Below are positions 52,256 through 61,216 of a DNA stretch of 64,000 nt, piece by piece. The DNA is from CAYVOV01 sp964453525 (lineage in GTDB: Bacteria > Chloroflexota > Dehalococcoidia > Dehalococcoidales > UBA2162). Numbering within the stretch: position 1 is the first letter of the stretch; each line of letters starts with the position of its first letter. Under the pieces are notes generated by a model. It saw nothing but the letters and a program-made list of their open reading frames with translations. It had not been told where the DNA came from and searched no databases. A program made the position numbers and the translations under genes. The DNA is taken from positions 40,091-104,090 of the forward strand of contig CAYVOV010000013.1 of assembly GCA_964453525.1 (NCBI GenBank). Reading direction: 5' to 3'.

Positions 52256-53476
52256 ATGAAGCTGACGAAACTGGAAACGTTTATCGTTGAGGTTCCCCCA
52301 CCCGGTTATGGGGGTAACTACTGGTTCTTTATAAAGCTGCATACCGATGAAGGTATATACGGCTGGGGAGAGACAGCCACCCTGGGTGTGTTCTATCGCA
52401 TGCAGAAGAGCTACAAGACTCTGATGGAAGAGATCTTTGAGACACACCTCAAAGGTGAAAACCCGCTTAATAGAGAGCGTCTGGCTAAGGCTATCTACAC
52501 CGCGGTTTCCTCTCGCCATACGGAATATTCGACGCAAGGACTGGTGAGCGCTATTGACCTGGCACTGTGGGACATCGCCGGGAAAGTAAGTGGTCAGCCA
52601 GTATACAACCTGCTGGGTGGAGCTTTCAGGGAGAAGGTACGGAGTTATACCTACATCTTTAATTTCAAGACCGGCGGGTCCCAGCGTAGCAACTGGTTCG
52701 ATCCCAAGTGGGTTGCCGAAAACGCATTGTATCTGGTCGAAGAAGGCTTTACAGGTTTAAAGCTCGACCCTGTGCCAATGGTGCACTTTGAACCGCCGCT
52801 GACAGCCCAAGAGGGCGCGGACCCTGTGGAATTAAGATACAAGGGCGCCTACCGGAACCCATTCAACATGACCCTGGAACAATACAAGAATGTGGAAGAA
52901 GTCATAGGTTCCCTCCGAGACGCGGTGGGTACCAGGGCCGATATTCTAATCGGCACGCACGGTCAGTTCACTACAGCTTCAGCAATCCGCCTTGCTAAGG
53001 TACTCGAGCCCTTTGACCCACTGTGGTTTGAGGAGCCCGTACCACCCGAGAACACCAAGGAGATGGCCAAAGTAGCGAGGAGTACTACTATCCCCATTGC
53101 TACCGGAGAGAGACTTACCACTGTATTCGACTTTACCAGGTTGCTGGAGGACGGTGCTGCGATGTTTTTACAGCCTGACCTTGGTTCATGCGGCGGCATA
53201 AGCGAATGCAAGAAAATCGCGGCTATAGCGGAAGGTTACTACGCTCAGATGGCGCCTCATGTCTGGGGAGGACCTGTCATCACTGCTGCAGCCCTTCAAA
53301 TTGATGCTTCAATACCTAATTTCCTCATCCAGGAAAGTATCTACAAGGGTGGCGGGTTCTTCAATGACCTTCTTGTCGAACCGCTGGTCTGGGAAGATGG
53401 TTATTACACGGTTCCAAAGTCGCCTGGCATTGGTGTGGATTTGAACATGACTGCTGTGGAAAAGTACAAGGTCTAG
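52256..53476 (+). CDS. Enolase-superfamily (mandelate racemase/muconate lactonising type) protein
   Basis: A 406-residue protein from the ATG at 52256 (GAGAGGG upstream; 52238 is an alternative). The N-terminal cap and barrel are clear: ETATLGVFYR, LALWDIAGKVSGQPVYNLLGG. The second and third metal-ligand regions are in WFEEPVPPEN and ATGERL, and the likely base is in MAPHVWGG. The first ligand position, usually Asp, is Gly233 in ILIGTHGQF. It may be a dehydratase or racemase on a sugar acid. The gene follows an MFS transporter. Confidence 0.82.
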   Translation: MKLTKLETFIVEVPPPGYGGNYWFFIKLHTDEGIYGWGETATLGVFYRMQKSYKTLMEEIFETHLKGENPLNRERLAKAIYTAVSSRHTEYSTQGLVSAIDLALWDIAGKVSGQPVYNLLGGAFREKVRSYTYIFNFKTGGSQRSNWFDPKWVAENALYLVEEGFTGLKLDPVPMVHFEPPLTAQEGADPVELRYKGAYRNPFNMTLEQYKNVEEVIGSLRDAVGTRADILIGTHGQFTTASAIRLAKVLEPFDPLWFEEPVPPENTKEMAKVARSTTIPIATGERLTTVFDFTRLLEDGAAMFLQPDLGSCGGISECKKIAAIAEGYYAQMAPHVWGGPVITAAALQIDASIPNFLIQESIYKGGGFFNDLLVEPLVWEDGYYTVPKSPGIGVDLNMTAVEKYKV

Positions 53477-53605
53477 GTCATGAGGTGCGAAGCCGCCAAT
53501 TAAATCTTTATTCCGGGTGGCGGCTCAACGTGAAGGGTCTATCATGTATATAATAAACGGGTCCGGAGACTTATCTCCAGAACTGCCTTTGTTTTTGGTG
53601 GAGGT

Positions 53606-53690
53606 GGGGGAGAGTCAAACTCCTCAATTCCCATATAATCCTTTGATCATCACAATAGATGCTTCAAATTAGGGAGATCAAAACTCTCCC
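53606..53690. repeat. Hairpin pair related to the GGGAG...CTCCC intergenic repeats
   Basis: GGGGGAGAGTCAAACTCCTC at 53606-53625 and GGGAGATCAAAACTCTCCC at 53672-53690, the latter followed by TCTTGTATATATTTTATG. The gap 53477-53970 has no gene apart from these. The second could terminate the enolase-superfamily transcript. Confidence 0.55.
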
Positions 53691-53970
53691 TCTTGTATAT
53701 ATTTTATGTTTGACATATTATTAGCTACACTCTACACTTATATCGCTCAATAATCTAATACTAAAACCGACTTCTATTCTCCTGGTGCAAAGGAGGTATG
53801 TATGGTTGATAGTTGGTACTAACACTGTTAATCGGTGACGAGTACCTTTTTTTTTTATGTCCAAATTATCCTTGTTGAAAAAATATCAGTATATTTTGAA
53901 AGACCAGTTGAACAAAGAGATTAATAATAAATAATCTATTGAAATAACGGCATATGGAGATTGGATTGTT

Positions 53971-55713
53971 ATGACGAAGAAAATTCTAATATCTGTGGTG
54001 GTTTGCTTGATGGCTATATCACTGGTTATGGCATCCTGCGGTCCGGTAACAGAAGAAGGGGAGAAAGAAGAATCAGAGTTATTGTCTCCTGAAGAACCAC
54101 AATATGGTGGGACCTTAAATTACTTATATGGCCGCGGCGACGTGGTCAGCTGGGATCCGGTTGTTGTTTCGCGCGTGTTGGGCACTGCCTATGCCCCGGT
54201 TCTGGGAACGCTACTGACAGAAGACTGGACGGAAGGACTAGTTGGCGCCGGTAAAATCGAATGGGTTGGGGGGCATTTTGGCATTATGGACTTGTTGACG
54301 GGTGAGCTAGCCGAAAGCTGGGAGATACCCGATGATGAAACCATCATCTTTAATATCCGTAAAGGGGTTAAATGGCAGAATATCCCGCCAGTAAACGGCA
54401 GGGAGTTCACCGCCGAGGATGCTGTTTTTAATGAAGAGCGGACCTGGACAACTCCTACCAGTTTTCAATATGGCAGTTATAAGCCGGAAGAAAAACCGAT
54501 ATCCTTTAAGGCACTTGACAGGTATACGCTTGAAGTCAAGACTCCGGTAACCTCGCAGGGGCAAATGCTGTTAGAATGTGGCTTGAATCTGGATATGCTT
54601 CCGCCCGAAGTGATAGCCCAATACGGAGACATGAATAGCACTAAGAATCCTTATATTGGGACAGGGCCATTTATGCTTGAGGATTTTACTTCTGGCACTT
54701 CCGCAACCTATGTAAAGAACCGTGACTTCTGGAAGGACGACCCCATCGGGCCAGGTAAGGGGAACCAACTACCCTATATAGACACCTATAAGGTGCTTCT
54801 CATACCTGACTATTCTACCCAACTGGCAGCGTTTCGGACAGGTAAGGCTGATATATTGTCGACTGTTAACCTGGAGGACCTTGAACCATTGATGAAGACT
54901 AACCCTGAGACGCGGTATCTAAAGAGGCTAGATGTGAGTTACATGCCTCTGGGTAGGCTTGACAAAGACTTTCCTTGGAATGACCTCAGGGTACGGCAGG
55001 CAATGGAAATGGCGATAGACAGGGAGGCGATAGTAAACGATTACTATCAGGGTGAGAGCACGGTATACAGTAGTTTCTGGCCGCCCACTAAGCAATACTC
55101 GAAGTTTTACATCCCTTGGGAGGAGCAGTCCGATGCCGTCAAAGAGCTATTTACCCATAACCCTGAAAAGGCGAGGCAGCTTATGGCTGAGGCAGGCTAC
55201 CCCAATGGCTTTAAGACTAAAATTAATTGCCAAATGTCAGATGTGGACTTCGTGTCAATAATTAAAGAGGACCTCCTTGATATTGGTATTGACATGGAGA
55301 TTGATTCGATGGAATCAGGCGTGTATTGGAGTTTGTTAAGGGGCAGGAAACACGAGGAGTGGATAATGGGCAACTGTGGTGCGCCTGTGCCTCACTATTT
55401 GGCTCTTGGCCGTGCGGACCATTTGGACAATTGTGCATTCTATGAAACCCCGGTTACCAGGGAAGGCTGGAACAAGATGTTGAGTTACCTTGGGAGAGAC
55501 GATGAGATGTTCAGCAAGACGTATAAGGATACCCTGAAATCTATTCTTGCGGACGCTGTCGCGATATACCTTCCAGCAGTACCCAGGTACTCGGTATGGC
55601 AGCCGTGGGTGCAGAATTATCATGGTGAACATACTAACGGTGCCTGTGTTATTCCTTTCTTTTGTGAGTACTTCTGGATAGACCAGGAGCTAAAGAAATC
55701 AATGGGGTATTAA
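53971..55713 (+). CDS. Peptide/nickel-type ABC transporter substrate-binding lipoprotein
   Basis: A 580-residue SBP_bac_5 protein. The signal peptide ends in LVMASCG, a lipobox that puts the mature protein on the cell surface. The body shows typical blocks (EDWTEGLVGAGKIEW, RKGVKWQNIPPVNGREFTAEDAVF, RQAMEMAIDREAIVNDYYQG). It binds a peptide-like or other organic solute. No permease or ATPase gene is nearby. A hairpin repeat follows the stop. Confidence 0.9.
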   Translation: MTKKILISVVVCLMAISLVMASCGPVTEEGEKEESELLSPEEPQYGGTLNYLYGRGDVVSWDPVVVSRVLGTAYAPVLGTLLTEDWTEGLVGAGKIEWVGGHFGIMDLLTGELAESWEIPDDETIIFNIRKGVKWQNIPPVNGREFTAEDAVFNEERTWTTPTSFQYGSYKPEEKPISFKALDRYTLEVKTPVTSQGQMLLECGLNLDMLPPEVIAQYGDMNSTKNPYIGTGPFMLEDFTSGTSATYVKNRDFWKDDPIGPGKGNQLPYIDTYKVLLIPDYSTQLAAFRTGKADILSTVNLEDLEPLMKTNPETRYLKRLDVSYMPLGRLDKDFPWNDLRVRQAMEMAIDREAIVNDYYQGESTVYSSFWPPTKQYSKFYIPWEEQSDAVKELFTHNPEKARQLMAEAGYPNGFKTKINCQMSDVDFVSIIKEDLLDIGIDMEIDSMESGVYWSLLRGRKHEEWIMGNCGAPVPHYLALGRADHLDNCAFYETPVTREGWNKMLSYLGRDDEMFSKTYKDTLKSILADAVAIYLPAVPRYSVWQPWVQNYHGEHTNGACVIPFFCEYFWIDQELKKSMGY

Positions 55714-55820
55714 TATACAATAATTGTTAAACACATTGATAATTAGAGGGGGAGGACGGACGTTTAGAAACGTTTATAAAAAGGGAAACGCAACCCTTTA
55801 TTCGAGTGTAACTTAACAAG

Positions 55821-55876
55821 ACAAAGCATTGTTCTCGGTGGAGTTCGACTCTCCCCGAACTCCCCGTCTTTTTAAG
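55821..55876 (+). repeat. T-arm-like intergenic hairpin, copy A
   Basis: ACAAAGCATTGTTCTCGGTG, then GGAGTTCGACTCTCCCC with the loop TTCGACT and a T-rich end (GTCTTTTTAAG). It shares ACAAAGCATTGTT and GAGTTCGAC with copies C and D, and GAGTTCGAC with copy B. The rest of 55714-56169 shows no gene. Confidence 0.7.
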
Positions 55877-56169
55877 CTCATCATCAGCGATTATAGGTAG
55901 AAATCCAAGATTATCACGCAGTTAATAAATATGCCCTAGATGCCCTAGTTTCCACAGACACTCCGCCTAGTATTTCCATCCAAACCGCTATCTTTTTGAT
56001 AACAATTCCGGAAGGAAGAACGAATTGGGTATTGTGACCTGGACTAGAGTCAAACTCTCTCTGGAAAAAATGCCGTGTTTTTAGTTGAATAAAATGTCAT
56101 AACGTAATACGACGATAACAATTTAATATTAATAATTAATTAAGCAGACATATCTTGATAATGAACGTC

Positions 56170-56832
56170 TTATTCAAACCACTTAATAAAATCTTCAGGG
56201 TTCATTCTAGTACTTCGATAGGTATTAATTGGAGCCTCAAAATCGGGATAACCAATGGAGATTCCTAACATCAATTGTTTTGTATTTGGAATGCTAAGAA
56301 AATCACGCACAATATCCGGATAGTCAGTCACTGCCGCTTGCAAGCAAGTGCCCAAGCCAAAAGAATGGGCGGCAAGGATAATACTCTGTGCAAACAACCC
56401 CATATCAAATATTGACCAGGAAGTTAGTGTCCTGTCCATAAAAAGGAAAATCGCACAAGGTGCTCCGTAAAATTTAAAGTTTTGCAGGCGCATATTTTTC
56501 CTTTGCTGCTCATTTTCCCGCTCTATTCCGAGAGCTTTAAACCTTCTGGCACCATGTTCCTTGGCTCGTTTGTCCAGTTCAGGCGGCCATTTCTTAGGCT
56601 TCGGTAAGTCAGGATCTGAAGGAACATCCGTTTTTACCAAACCACAAAGAATTTCACTAAGCTCTTCTTTTCTTTTTCCACTTACGACGACAACTTCCCA
56701 GGGTTGTGTATTTGTGTAAGAGGGACTCCTGCCTGCCGCTTCCAGGATACTCTCCATCGTTTCTCTGGGAACAGGATTGGATTTAAAGGCACGTAAACTC
56801 ATTCTCGATTTAATTCCTTCCAGTAATTCCAT
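56170..56832 (-). CDS. Nitroreductase-family flavoprotein
   Basis: A 220-residue protein parallel to the one at 19503-20165 over its full length (SRMSLRAFKSNPVP; GRSPSYTNTQPWEVVVVSGK; GAPCAIFLFMDRTL; AHSFGLGTCLQAAV). They are paralogues. It is FMN-binding, and donor and substrate are unknown. The gene is AT-richer than the 19503 copy and lies in the accessory region, so it may have arrived with that region. Confidence 0.88.
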   Translation of the reverse strand: MELLEGIKSRMSLRAFKSNPVPRETMESILEAAGRSPSYTNTQPWEVVVVSGKRKEELSEILCGLVKTDVPSDPDLPKPKKWPPELDKRAKEHGARRFKALGIERENEQQRKNMRLQNFKFYGAPCAIFLFMDRTLTSWSIFDMGLFAQSIILAAHSFGLGTCLQAAVTDYPDIVRDFLSIPNTKQLMLGISIGYPDFEAPINTYRSTRMNPEDFIKWFE

Positions 56833-57017
56833 AAAGATTCGCCTCCAAGTCTTGAATTAACTTTTCAAGTATAGCACCTTTTAAGCTATAGAAATATTAG
56901 TTCCTAGTTTGACCTCAAAGTTGGTACCATTATTAGGGACAGTTGATTGACGTGATCATCTCTATTAAAGGAGGTGAGTCATGTTGTTTAGCTGGCAACC
57001 GTCGCTTGATCCTTAGT

Positions 57018-58307
57018 CTATTTCCGTACAGGCTTACGTGCAAATGCAAAAAACAGAGTGCCTGCGGCAGTATAGGCAGCCAGGATCATGAAAGCAAAAT
57101 GATAATCACCCCTCAGGTCGGCCAGCCATGCGGTAAATATTGGCGAAGCAACAATAGCTAATACCACGGGTATGGAACCAATTCCCAAGATAGACCCGAT
57201 GGATCTACGTCCAAAGTATTCAGCCCGGATCGAATTTTGCGTGAGACCTCTTGTGCCCCAGGCTATACCATGGAATACTGTAAACAGCACGACCTGAAAC
57301 ATATTTGTTGCGTTTGCGAGTAATAGAAGACCGATAGTATGGGATATCATACTTCCTACCAGTAACCAACGCTTATCCATCCGGTCGCCAAGAACACCGC
57401 CTACCAACCTGCCAATTATCGACATAAATAGCAGCAGGCTTACAATGGATCCCGCAGCCTCCAGCGACATTCCTAATCCTTGAACGAGGTGGGGTGCCAG
57501 GTGAAGTGAGACTGCTGATACAGTTAAAACAGCCGAAGCGTGTCCAGACGCAATTAACCAGAATGCACGGGTCTTGAGGGCTTCCTGTATCGTAAAGTCC
57601 GCTACATTTGGAACAATCACGTTTGAGGTTGATTTTACAGCTTGAGCTTTTTGACTGTCGGCTTCGGCTGAAGCAGGTGAGATTCCATCCGGCAAATAGC
57701 CGTATTTCTCCGGTTTCTGGCGGAGTAAAAGTGTACAAGTTATTCCTATGACCAGGATGGAAATTCCTGAGAACAGTGCGGTTGGCCGCCAGCCATTAGT
57801 AGTCAAACTCCAGGCTATAAGAGGTACAATCAGTCCGCCCAACCCATGACCTGCCGAAGCAACACCAAGAGCGAGGCTGCGTTTCCGGATAAACCAGTTG
57901 AGTACAACAACCGAGATGGGTAAATAACCGCCCAGGCTTGCCCCACCGGCAATCAGTGCGAAGGAAAGAAAAAATGTTACGATAGAGTGGACAGTGCTAA
58001 AAAGAATAAACCCGGTTCCGAACAACACTACGCCGGCTAAAACCAATCTGCGGGGTCCGAACCGGTCGGCAAGCCACCCTTCGAAAGGAGCCAGTATGCC
58101 GTTCACAATATTGCTTAATGAAAAACCAGTACTTAATAAGGTGCGGCTGCAGCCAAACTCTGCCTGAAGAGACAAAAAATAAACAGTAAAACCCTGCATC
58201 AGTAAACCTGAGTGTAAGGCCTGTAAAACGCAGCCAGAGACGACTATCCACCAACCGAAGAAGATTCTTTGAGTCTTACTTTTGGCAAAGCTAAACACAT
58301 TTCGCAT
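57018..58307 (-). CDS. MFS transporter (monocarboxylate/oxalate-formate antiporter-like)
   Basis: A 429-residue membrane protein from the ATG at 58307 (a frame to 58436 adds a hydrophobic stretch without homologous pattern). The start FFGWWIVVSGCVLQALHSGLLMQGF and PFEGWLADRFGPRRLVLAG are typical of the monocarboxylate porter and oxalate/formate-type MFS group. About 12 helices are seen. It probably carries a small organic acid. There is no good ribosome site before the ATG. Confidence 0.85.
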   Translation of the reverse strand: MRNVFSFAKSKTQRIFFGWWIVVSGCVLQALHSGLLMQGFTVYFLSLQAEFGCSRTLLSTGFSLSNIVNGILAPFEGWLADRFGPRRLVLAGVVLFGTGFILFSTVHSIVTFFLSFALIAGGASLGGYLPISVVVLNWFIRKRSLALGVASAGHGLGGLIVPLIAWSLTTNGWRPTALFSGISILVIGITCTLLLRQKPEKYGYLPDGISPASAEADSQKAQAVKSTSNVIVPNVADFTIQEALKTRAFWLIASGHASAVLTVSAVSLHLAPHLVQGLGMSLEAAGSIVSLLLFMSIIGRLVGGVLGDRMDKRWLLVGSMISHTIGLLLLANATNMFQVVLFTVFHGIAWGTRGLTQNSIRAEYFGRRSIGSILGIGSIPVVLAIVASPIFTAWLADLRGDYHFAFMILAAYTAAGTLFFAFARKPVRK

Positions 58308-58490
58308 AGTGAGAGAGGTACTATCTGGGATAATGTAATATATGCTAGCATAGATTACATTGGAGTGTATATAACGATCTATAAGAATCGCCGGGACATA
58401 AAAAAGATAGGTTAAGACCTGGATTACAAATCCCAACGTATCAAGAAGTAAAGGTTGAGAAAATGTAATTAAGTAAACTTCATAATATTA

Positions 58491-58548
58491 AACAAACACC
58501 ATAGTTGTTTCAGGGGGAGTTCGACTCTCTCCCTTGTTTTTTCGTTTT
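58491..58548 (+). repeat. T-arm-like intergenic hairpin, copy B
   Basis: TTGTTTCAGGGGGAGTTCGACTCTCTCCC followed by TTGTTTTTTCG. It lies in front of the MmgE/PrpD gene and between two divergent genes, so it cannot be the terminator of a plus-strand gene now present. Confidence 0.7.
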
Positions 58549-58594
58549 TATTAAGCATATAATCGGTACCTTTTAATTAGGAAAGGAGGTAGTA

Positions 58595-59965
58595 ATGGAT
58601 AAAGTATTAAAGTCTTTAACCGATTACGCCATTTCCTTGACCTATGACAAGCTCTCTCCAGAGACAGTACACCAAGTTAAACGGATCTTAATAGATTCGA
58701 TGGGCACTTCCATGGGCGCCTATGATGCGGAGCCATATATCATCGCCAGGAACTATGCTCTTGAGGTAACTGCTAGCCCGGGAGCTACGATACTGGGCAC
58801 CACACATCGTACCGCTCCTGATCTAGCAGCCTTTGTTAACGGAGTAATGGTACGCTATTTAGATTTCAACGATACTGGCGGAGGATTTGAGAACGGACAC
58901 CCCAGTGATAATATTCCAGCCGTCCTGGCAGCAGCGGAATACGCCGGAGCAGATGCACAGGCAGCCATTTTGGGCATCGTTCTTGCCTATGAGTTCGTCG
59001 GTTGCATGGGGCACGAAAACCGGTTACTAAAGAATGGATGGGACTATGTAACCTACAACGCGATTTCTGCTGCCGCTGGTGCAGGCAAGGTTCTCAACCT
59101 TAATTACGAACATATGGCGAACGCGATAGCCCTCGCGACCGTCCCTAGCTTCGCTCTGAGCCAGACCAGGGCGGGCACCCTCTCGATGTGGAAAGGATGT
59201 GCCGCCGGAAACGCTACGCGTAATGGTGTTTTCGCGGCGATAATGGCAAGCCGTGGATTAACCGGACCACACGAAGCCTTTGAGGGTGCCAGGGGCCTCT
59301 TGAGGCAATTAACGGCGGGAGAGACTATTGGGCTGCCTTCTGAGATGGGTAAAAACCACCCTTATCAAATTCAAAGAGGCAAGCTGAAGTACTTTCCTTC
59401 CGACCACGAAGCTCAAACTGCGGTTAACCCTGTTCTCGAACTCAGAAAAGACCTGGGGGGCAGGGTTGAAGATATTGAAAAGGTAACTGTAGATACCTAT
59501 GATATCGCCATTGCCATGGCGGCAGATAGTCCTGATAAATGGCACCCCACAAACCGGGAAACAGCTGACCACAGTATCCCGTATGTACTGGCTGTAGCCT
59601 TCACCAAGGGAGATGTCTGGCTGGATGATTATACGGAAGAACGCATCCGTGACCCAAAAATTCATGAGTTAATGCAAAAAATTGAAGTACGCCAAACTGA
59701 AGAGTGCCAACGAGGCTTTCCTGAAGGCCAGCCCTTCCGCATTGAAGTAGTCACCCGCTCTGGCGAACATTTTGTGCGAGAAATCAAGTATGGTAAAGGG
59801 CACTGGAAGAATCCCATGTCTGACCAAGATATTGAAACTAAGTTCCGTAAACTATCCACTCCAGTGCTAACACCAGATCAGATGGATAAGATTCTGGAAC
59901 ATCTGTGGAATTTTGATGAGGAGAAGAGTATACAGCAGATATTAAACCTGTTTGTCCTTAAATAG
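58595..59965 (+). CDS. MmgE/PrpD-family protein
   Basis: A 456-residue MmgE/PrpD protein (KRILIDSMGTSMGAYDAEP; RYLDFNDTGGG; HPSDNIPAVLAAAEYAG). The family includes 2-methylcitrate dehydratase and other aconitase-like dehydratases or isomerases; the substrate here is not known. The start ATG 58595 has AAAGGAGGT upstream. It is bounded on both sides by T-arm-like hairpin copies B and C. Confidence 0.88.
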   Translation: MDKVLKSLTDYAISLTYDKLSPETVHQVKRILIDSMGTSMGAYDAEPYIIARNYALEVTASPGATILGTTHRTAPDLAAFVNGVMVRYLDFNDTGGGFENGHPSDNIPAVLAAAEYAGADAQAAILGIVLAYEFVGCMGHENRLLKNGWDYVTYNAISAAAGAGKVLNLNYEHMANAIALATVPSFALSQTRAGTLSMWKGCAAGNATRNGVFAAIMASRGLTGPHEAFEGARGLLRQLTAGETIGLPSEMGKNHPYQIQRGKLKYFPSDHEAQTAVNPVLELRKDLGGRVEDIEKVTVDTYDIAIAMAADSPDKWHPTNRETADHSIPYVLAVAFTKGDVWLDDYTEERIRDPKIHELMQKIEVRQTEECQRGFPEGQPFRIEVVTRSGEHFVREIKYGKGHWKNPMSDQDIETKFRKLSTPVLTPDQMDKILEHLWNFDEEKSIQQILNLFVLK

Positions 59966-59987
59966 AAATGCCCCTTTTATAGTCGAT

Positions 59988-60045
59988 ACAAACAGAGCAT
60001 TGTTTCAGGGGGAGTTCGACTTTCCCTATTGTTTTTCCTTTTTTG
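59988..60045 (+). repeat. T-arm-like intergenic hairpin, copy C
   Basis: AGCATTGTTTCAGGGGGAGTTCGACTTTCCC followed by TATTGTTTTTCC. It lies after MmgE/PrpD and before the nitroreductase. Confidence 0.72.
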
Positions 60046-60111
60046 TTTGATATAGTGTAATAGTAATTTTGGATAAGTTACCATTATATTTGCCCTTTAA
60101 TGGAGGCTAAG

Positions 60112-60801
60112 ATGGATGACAAAACCGAATACGATTGCCTTTTAAACTTGGTAAAAAAGAGACGTACTATCCGTCAATTTTTATCTAATCCAGTTCCTGA
60201 TGAATATATAACTAAGATTATCGAAACGGCACGCTGGGCTCCATCAGCTTTTCATACTCAACCTTGGGAATTTGTGGTCGTCAAGAATGAAGAGATAAAA
60301 AATAAGATCGTTGCTGTCTTGGAGCAGTTCGGGCCACCTATAAAGGATCCGGCTAAAGAGTCACTGCAGAGGAAGAGCTTCAAAGATGCACCCGTTTTTA
60401 TTTTTCTATTATGCGATTGGAGAGCAAAGGTTGGTCTGCCCGGTCAAACATCTGAGAACAATGCGCGGGTAACAAATCTTTTTAACTCTAGCATGGCTAA
60501 CGCGTTTTTATACATGCACCTAGCAGCAGCTGCGCTTGGACTGGCTTCACAGTGGTACACAGCCACATCACATCACGGAGTAGAAAGAGCCATTAAAGAA
60601 ATAATTGGCATTCCGGAAGCTCTTACGATTTATGATATGATGGTGGTAGGTCATGAAGCCAATCCGCCAAATTCTAAAATCGTTAGAGATATTGACGAAA
60701 TAGTGCACTATAATGATTGCGGACTGCAAGATTTCAGAACAGATGAGGAAGTAATAGCCTATGCTAAAAAAACCAAAGCTTGGTGCATGTCGGCACATTG
60801 A
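60112..60801 (+). CDS. Nitroreductase-family flavoprotein
   Basis: A 229-residue protein from the ATG at 60112, which has TGGAGG five bases before; the ATG at 60100 lacks a ribosome site. The motifs RRTIRQFLSNPVP and ARWAPSAFHTQPWEFVVV are present. It differs from the 19503/56170 type (AAALGLASQWYTATSHHG in place of AHSFGLGTCL). FMN-binding; substrate unknown. It is flanked by hairpin copies C and D. Confidence 0.88.
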   Translation: MDDKTEYDCLLNLVKKRRTIRQFLSNPVPDEYITKIIETARWAPSAFHTQPWEFVVVKNEEIKNKIVAVLEQFGPPIKDPAKESLQRKSFKDAPVFIFLLCDWRAKVGLPGQTSENNARVTNLFNSSMANAFLYMHLAAAALGLASQWYTATSHHGVERAIKEIIGIPEALTIYDMMVVGHEANPPNSKIVRDIDEIVHYNDCGLQDFRTDEEVIAYAKKTKAWCMSAH

Positions 60802-60852
60802 AGGTGCTACAGAGGCGAATTTAATAGATTTTTCATCTGGTAATTTAAATTA

Positions 60853-60900
60853 AACAAAACAAAGCATTGTTTCAGGGGGAGTTCGACGCTCCCTACTGTT
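60853..60900 (+). repeat. T-arm-like intergenic hairpin, copy D
   Basis: AAACAAAACAAAGCATTGTTTCAGGGGGAGTTCGACGCTCCC. It shares CATTGTTTCAGGGGGAGTTCGAC with copy C. It follows the nitroreductase gene. Confidence 0.72.
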
Positions 60901-60973
60901 AATACTATACTGAAAATCATATTATAAAGAGTGGGTATTCTTTATAAATAACGGTAGAACAAGATTAAAGGTT

Positions 60974-60999
60974 GGGGAGCACGATAGTGCTCCCCTTTT
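60974..60999. terminator. Terminator between convergent genes
   Basis: A perfect 9-bp stem GGGGAGCAC/GTGCTCCCC with a GATA loop, followed by TTTTG. It lies between the nitroreductase (plus) and the DUF5679 gene (minus). Confidence 0.85.
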
Positions 61000-61023
61000 G
61001 CATTAAAATGAGTAATGATAGGT

Positions 61024-61164
61024 TTATGCTTTACCTATCCTGAACATCTTGGTACCACAGCTAGGGCACGTCCCTTGAGTTGCTGGTTTACCATTCTTCA
61101 TAGTAATGGACTTAGGATCTTTAATTTCTCTTTTCGCTCGACACTTTACACAATATGCTTCCAT
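61024..61164 (-). CDS. DUF5679 zinc-ribbon-like small protein
   Basis: A 46-residue protein with CVKC near the start and CPSCGTKM near the end (two CxxC groups), the pattern of the DUF5679 family. It is probably zinc-binding; function unknown. The start ATG at 61164 has GAGGAGG upstream. It lies downstream of the second SBP gene with a gap of 52 bases, both on the minus strand. Confidence 0.9.
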   Translation of the reverse strand: MEAYCVKCRAKREIKDPKSITMKNGKPATQGTCPSCGTKMFRIGKA

Positions 61165-61216
61165 CAGTTAATCCTCCTCGACTAATTTTTCTCTAGTTGT
61201 CATCAGAATTCCTGCT

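Noticed and set aside
55821..60900. Complete tRNA genes at the T-arm-like hairpins
   Set aside because: Only a T-arm-like hairpin can be drawn; no acceptor, D or anticodon arms are present.
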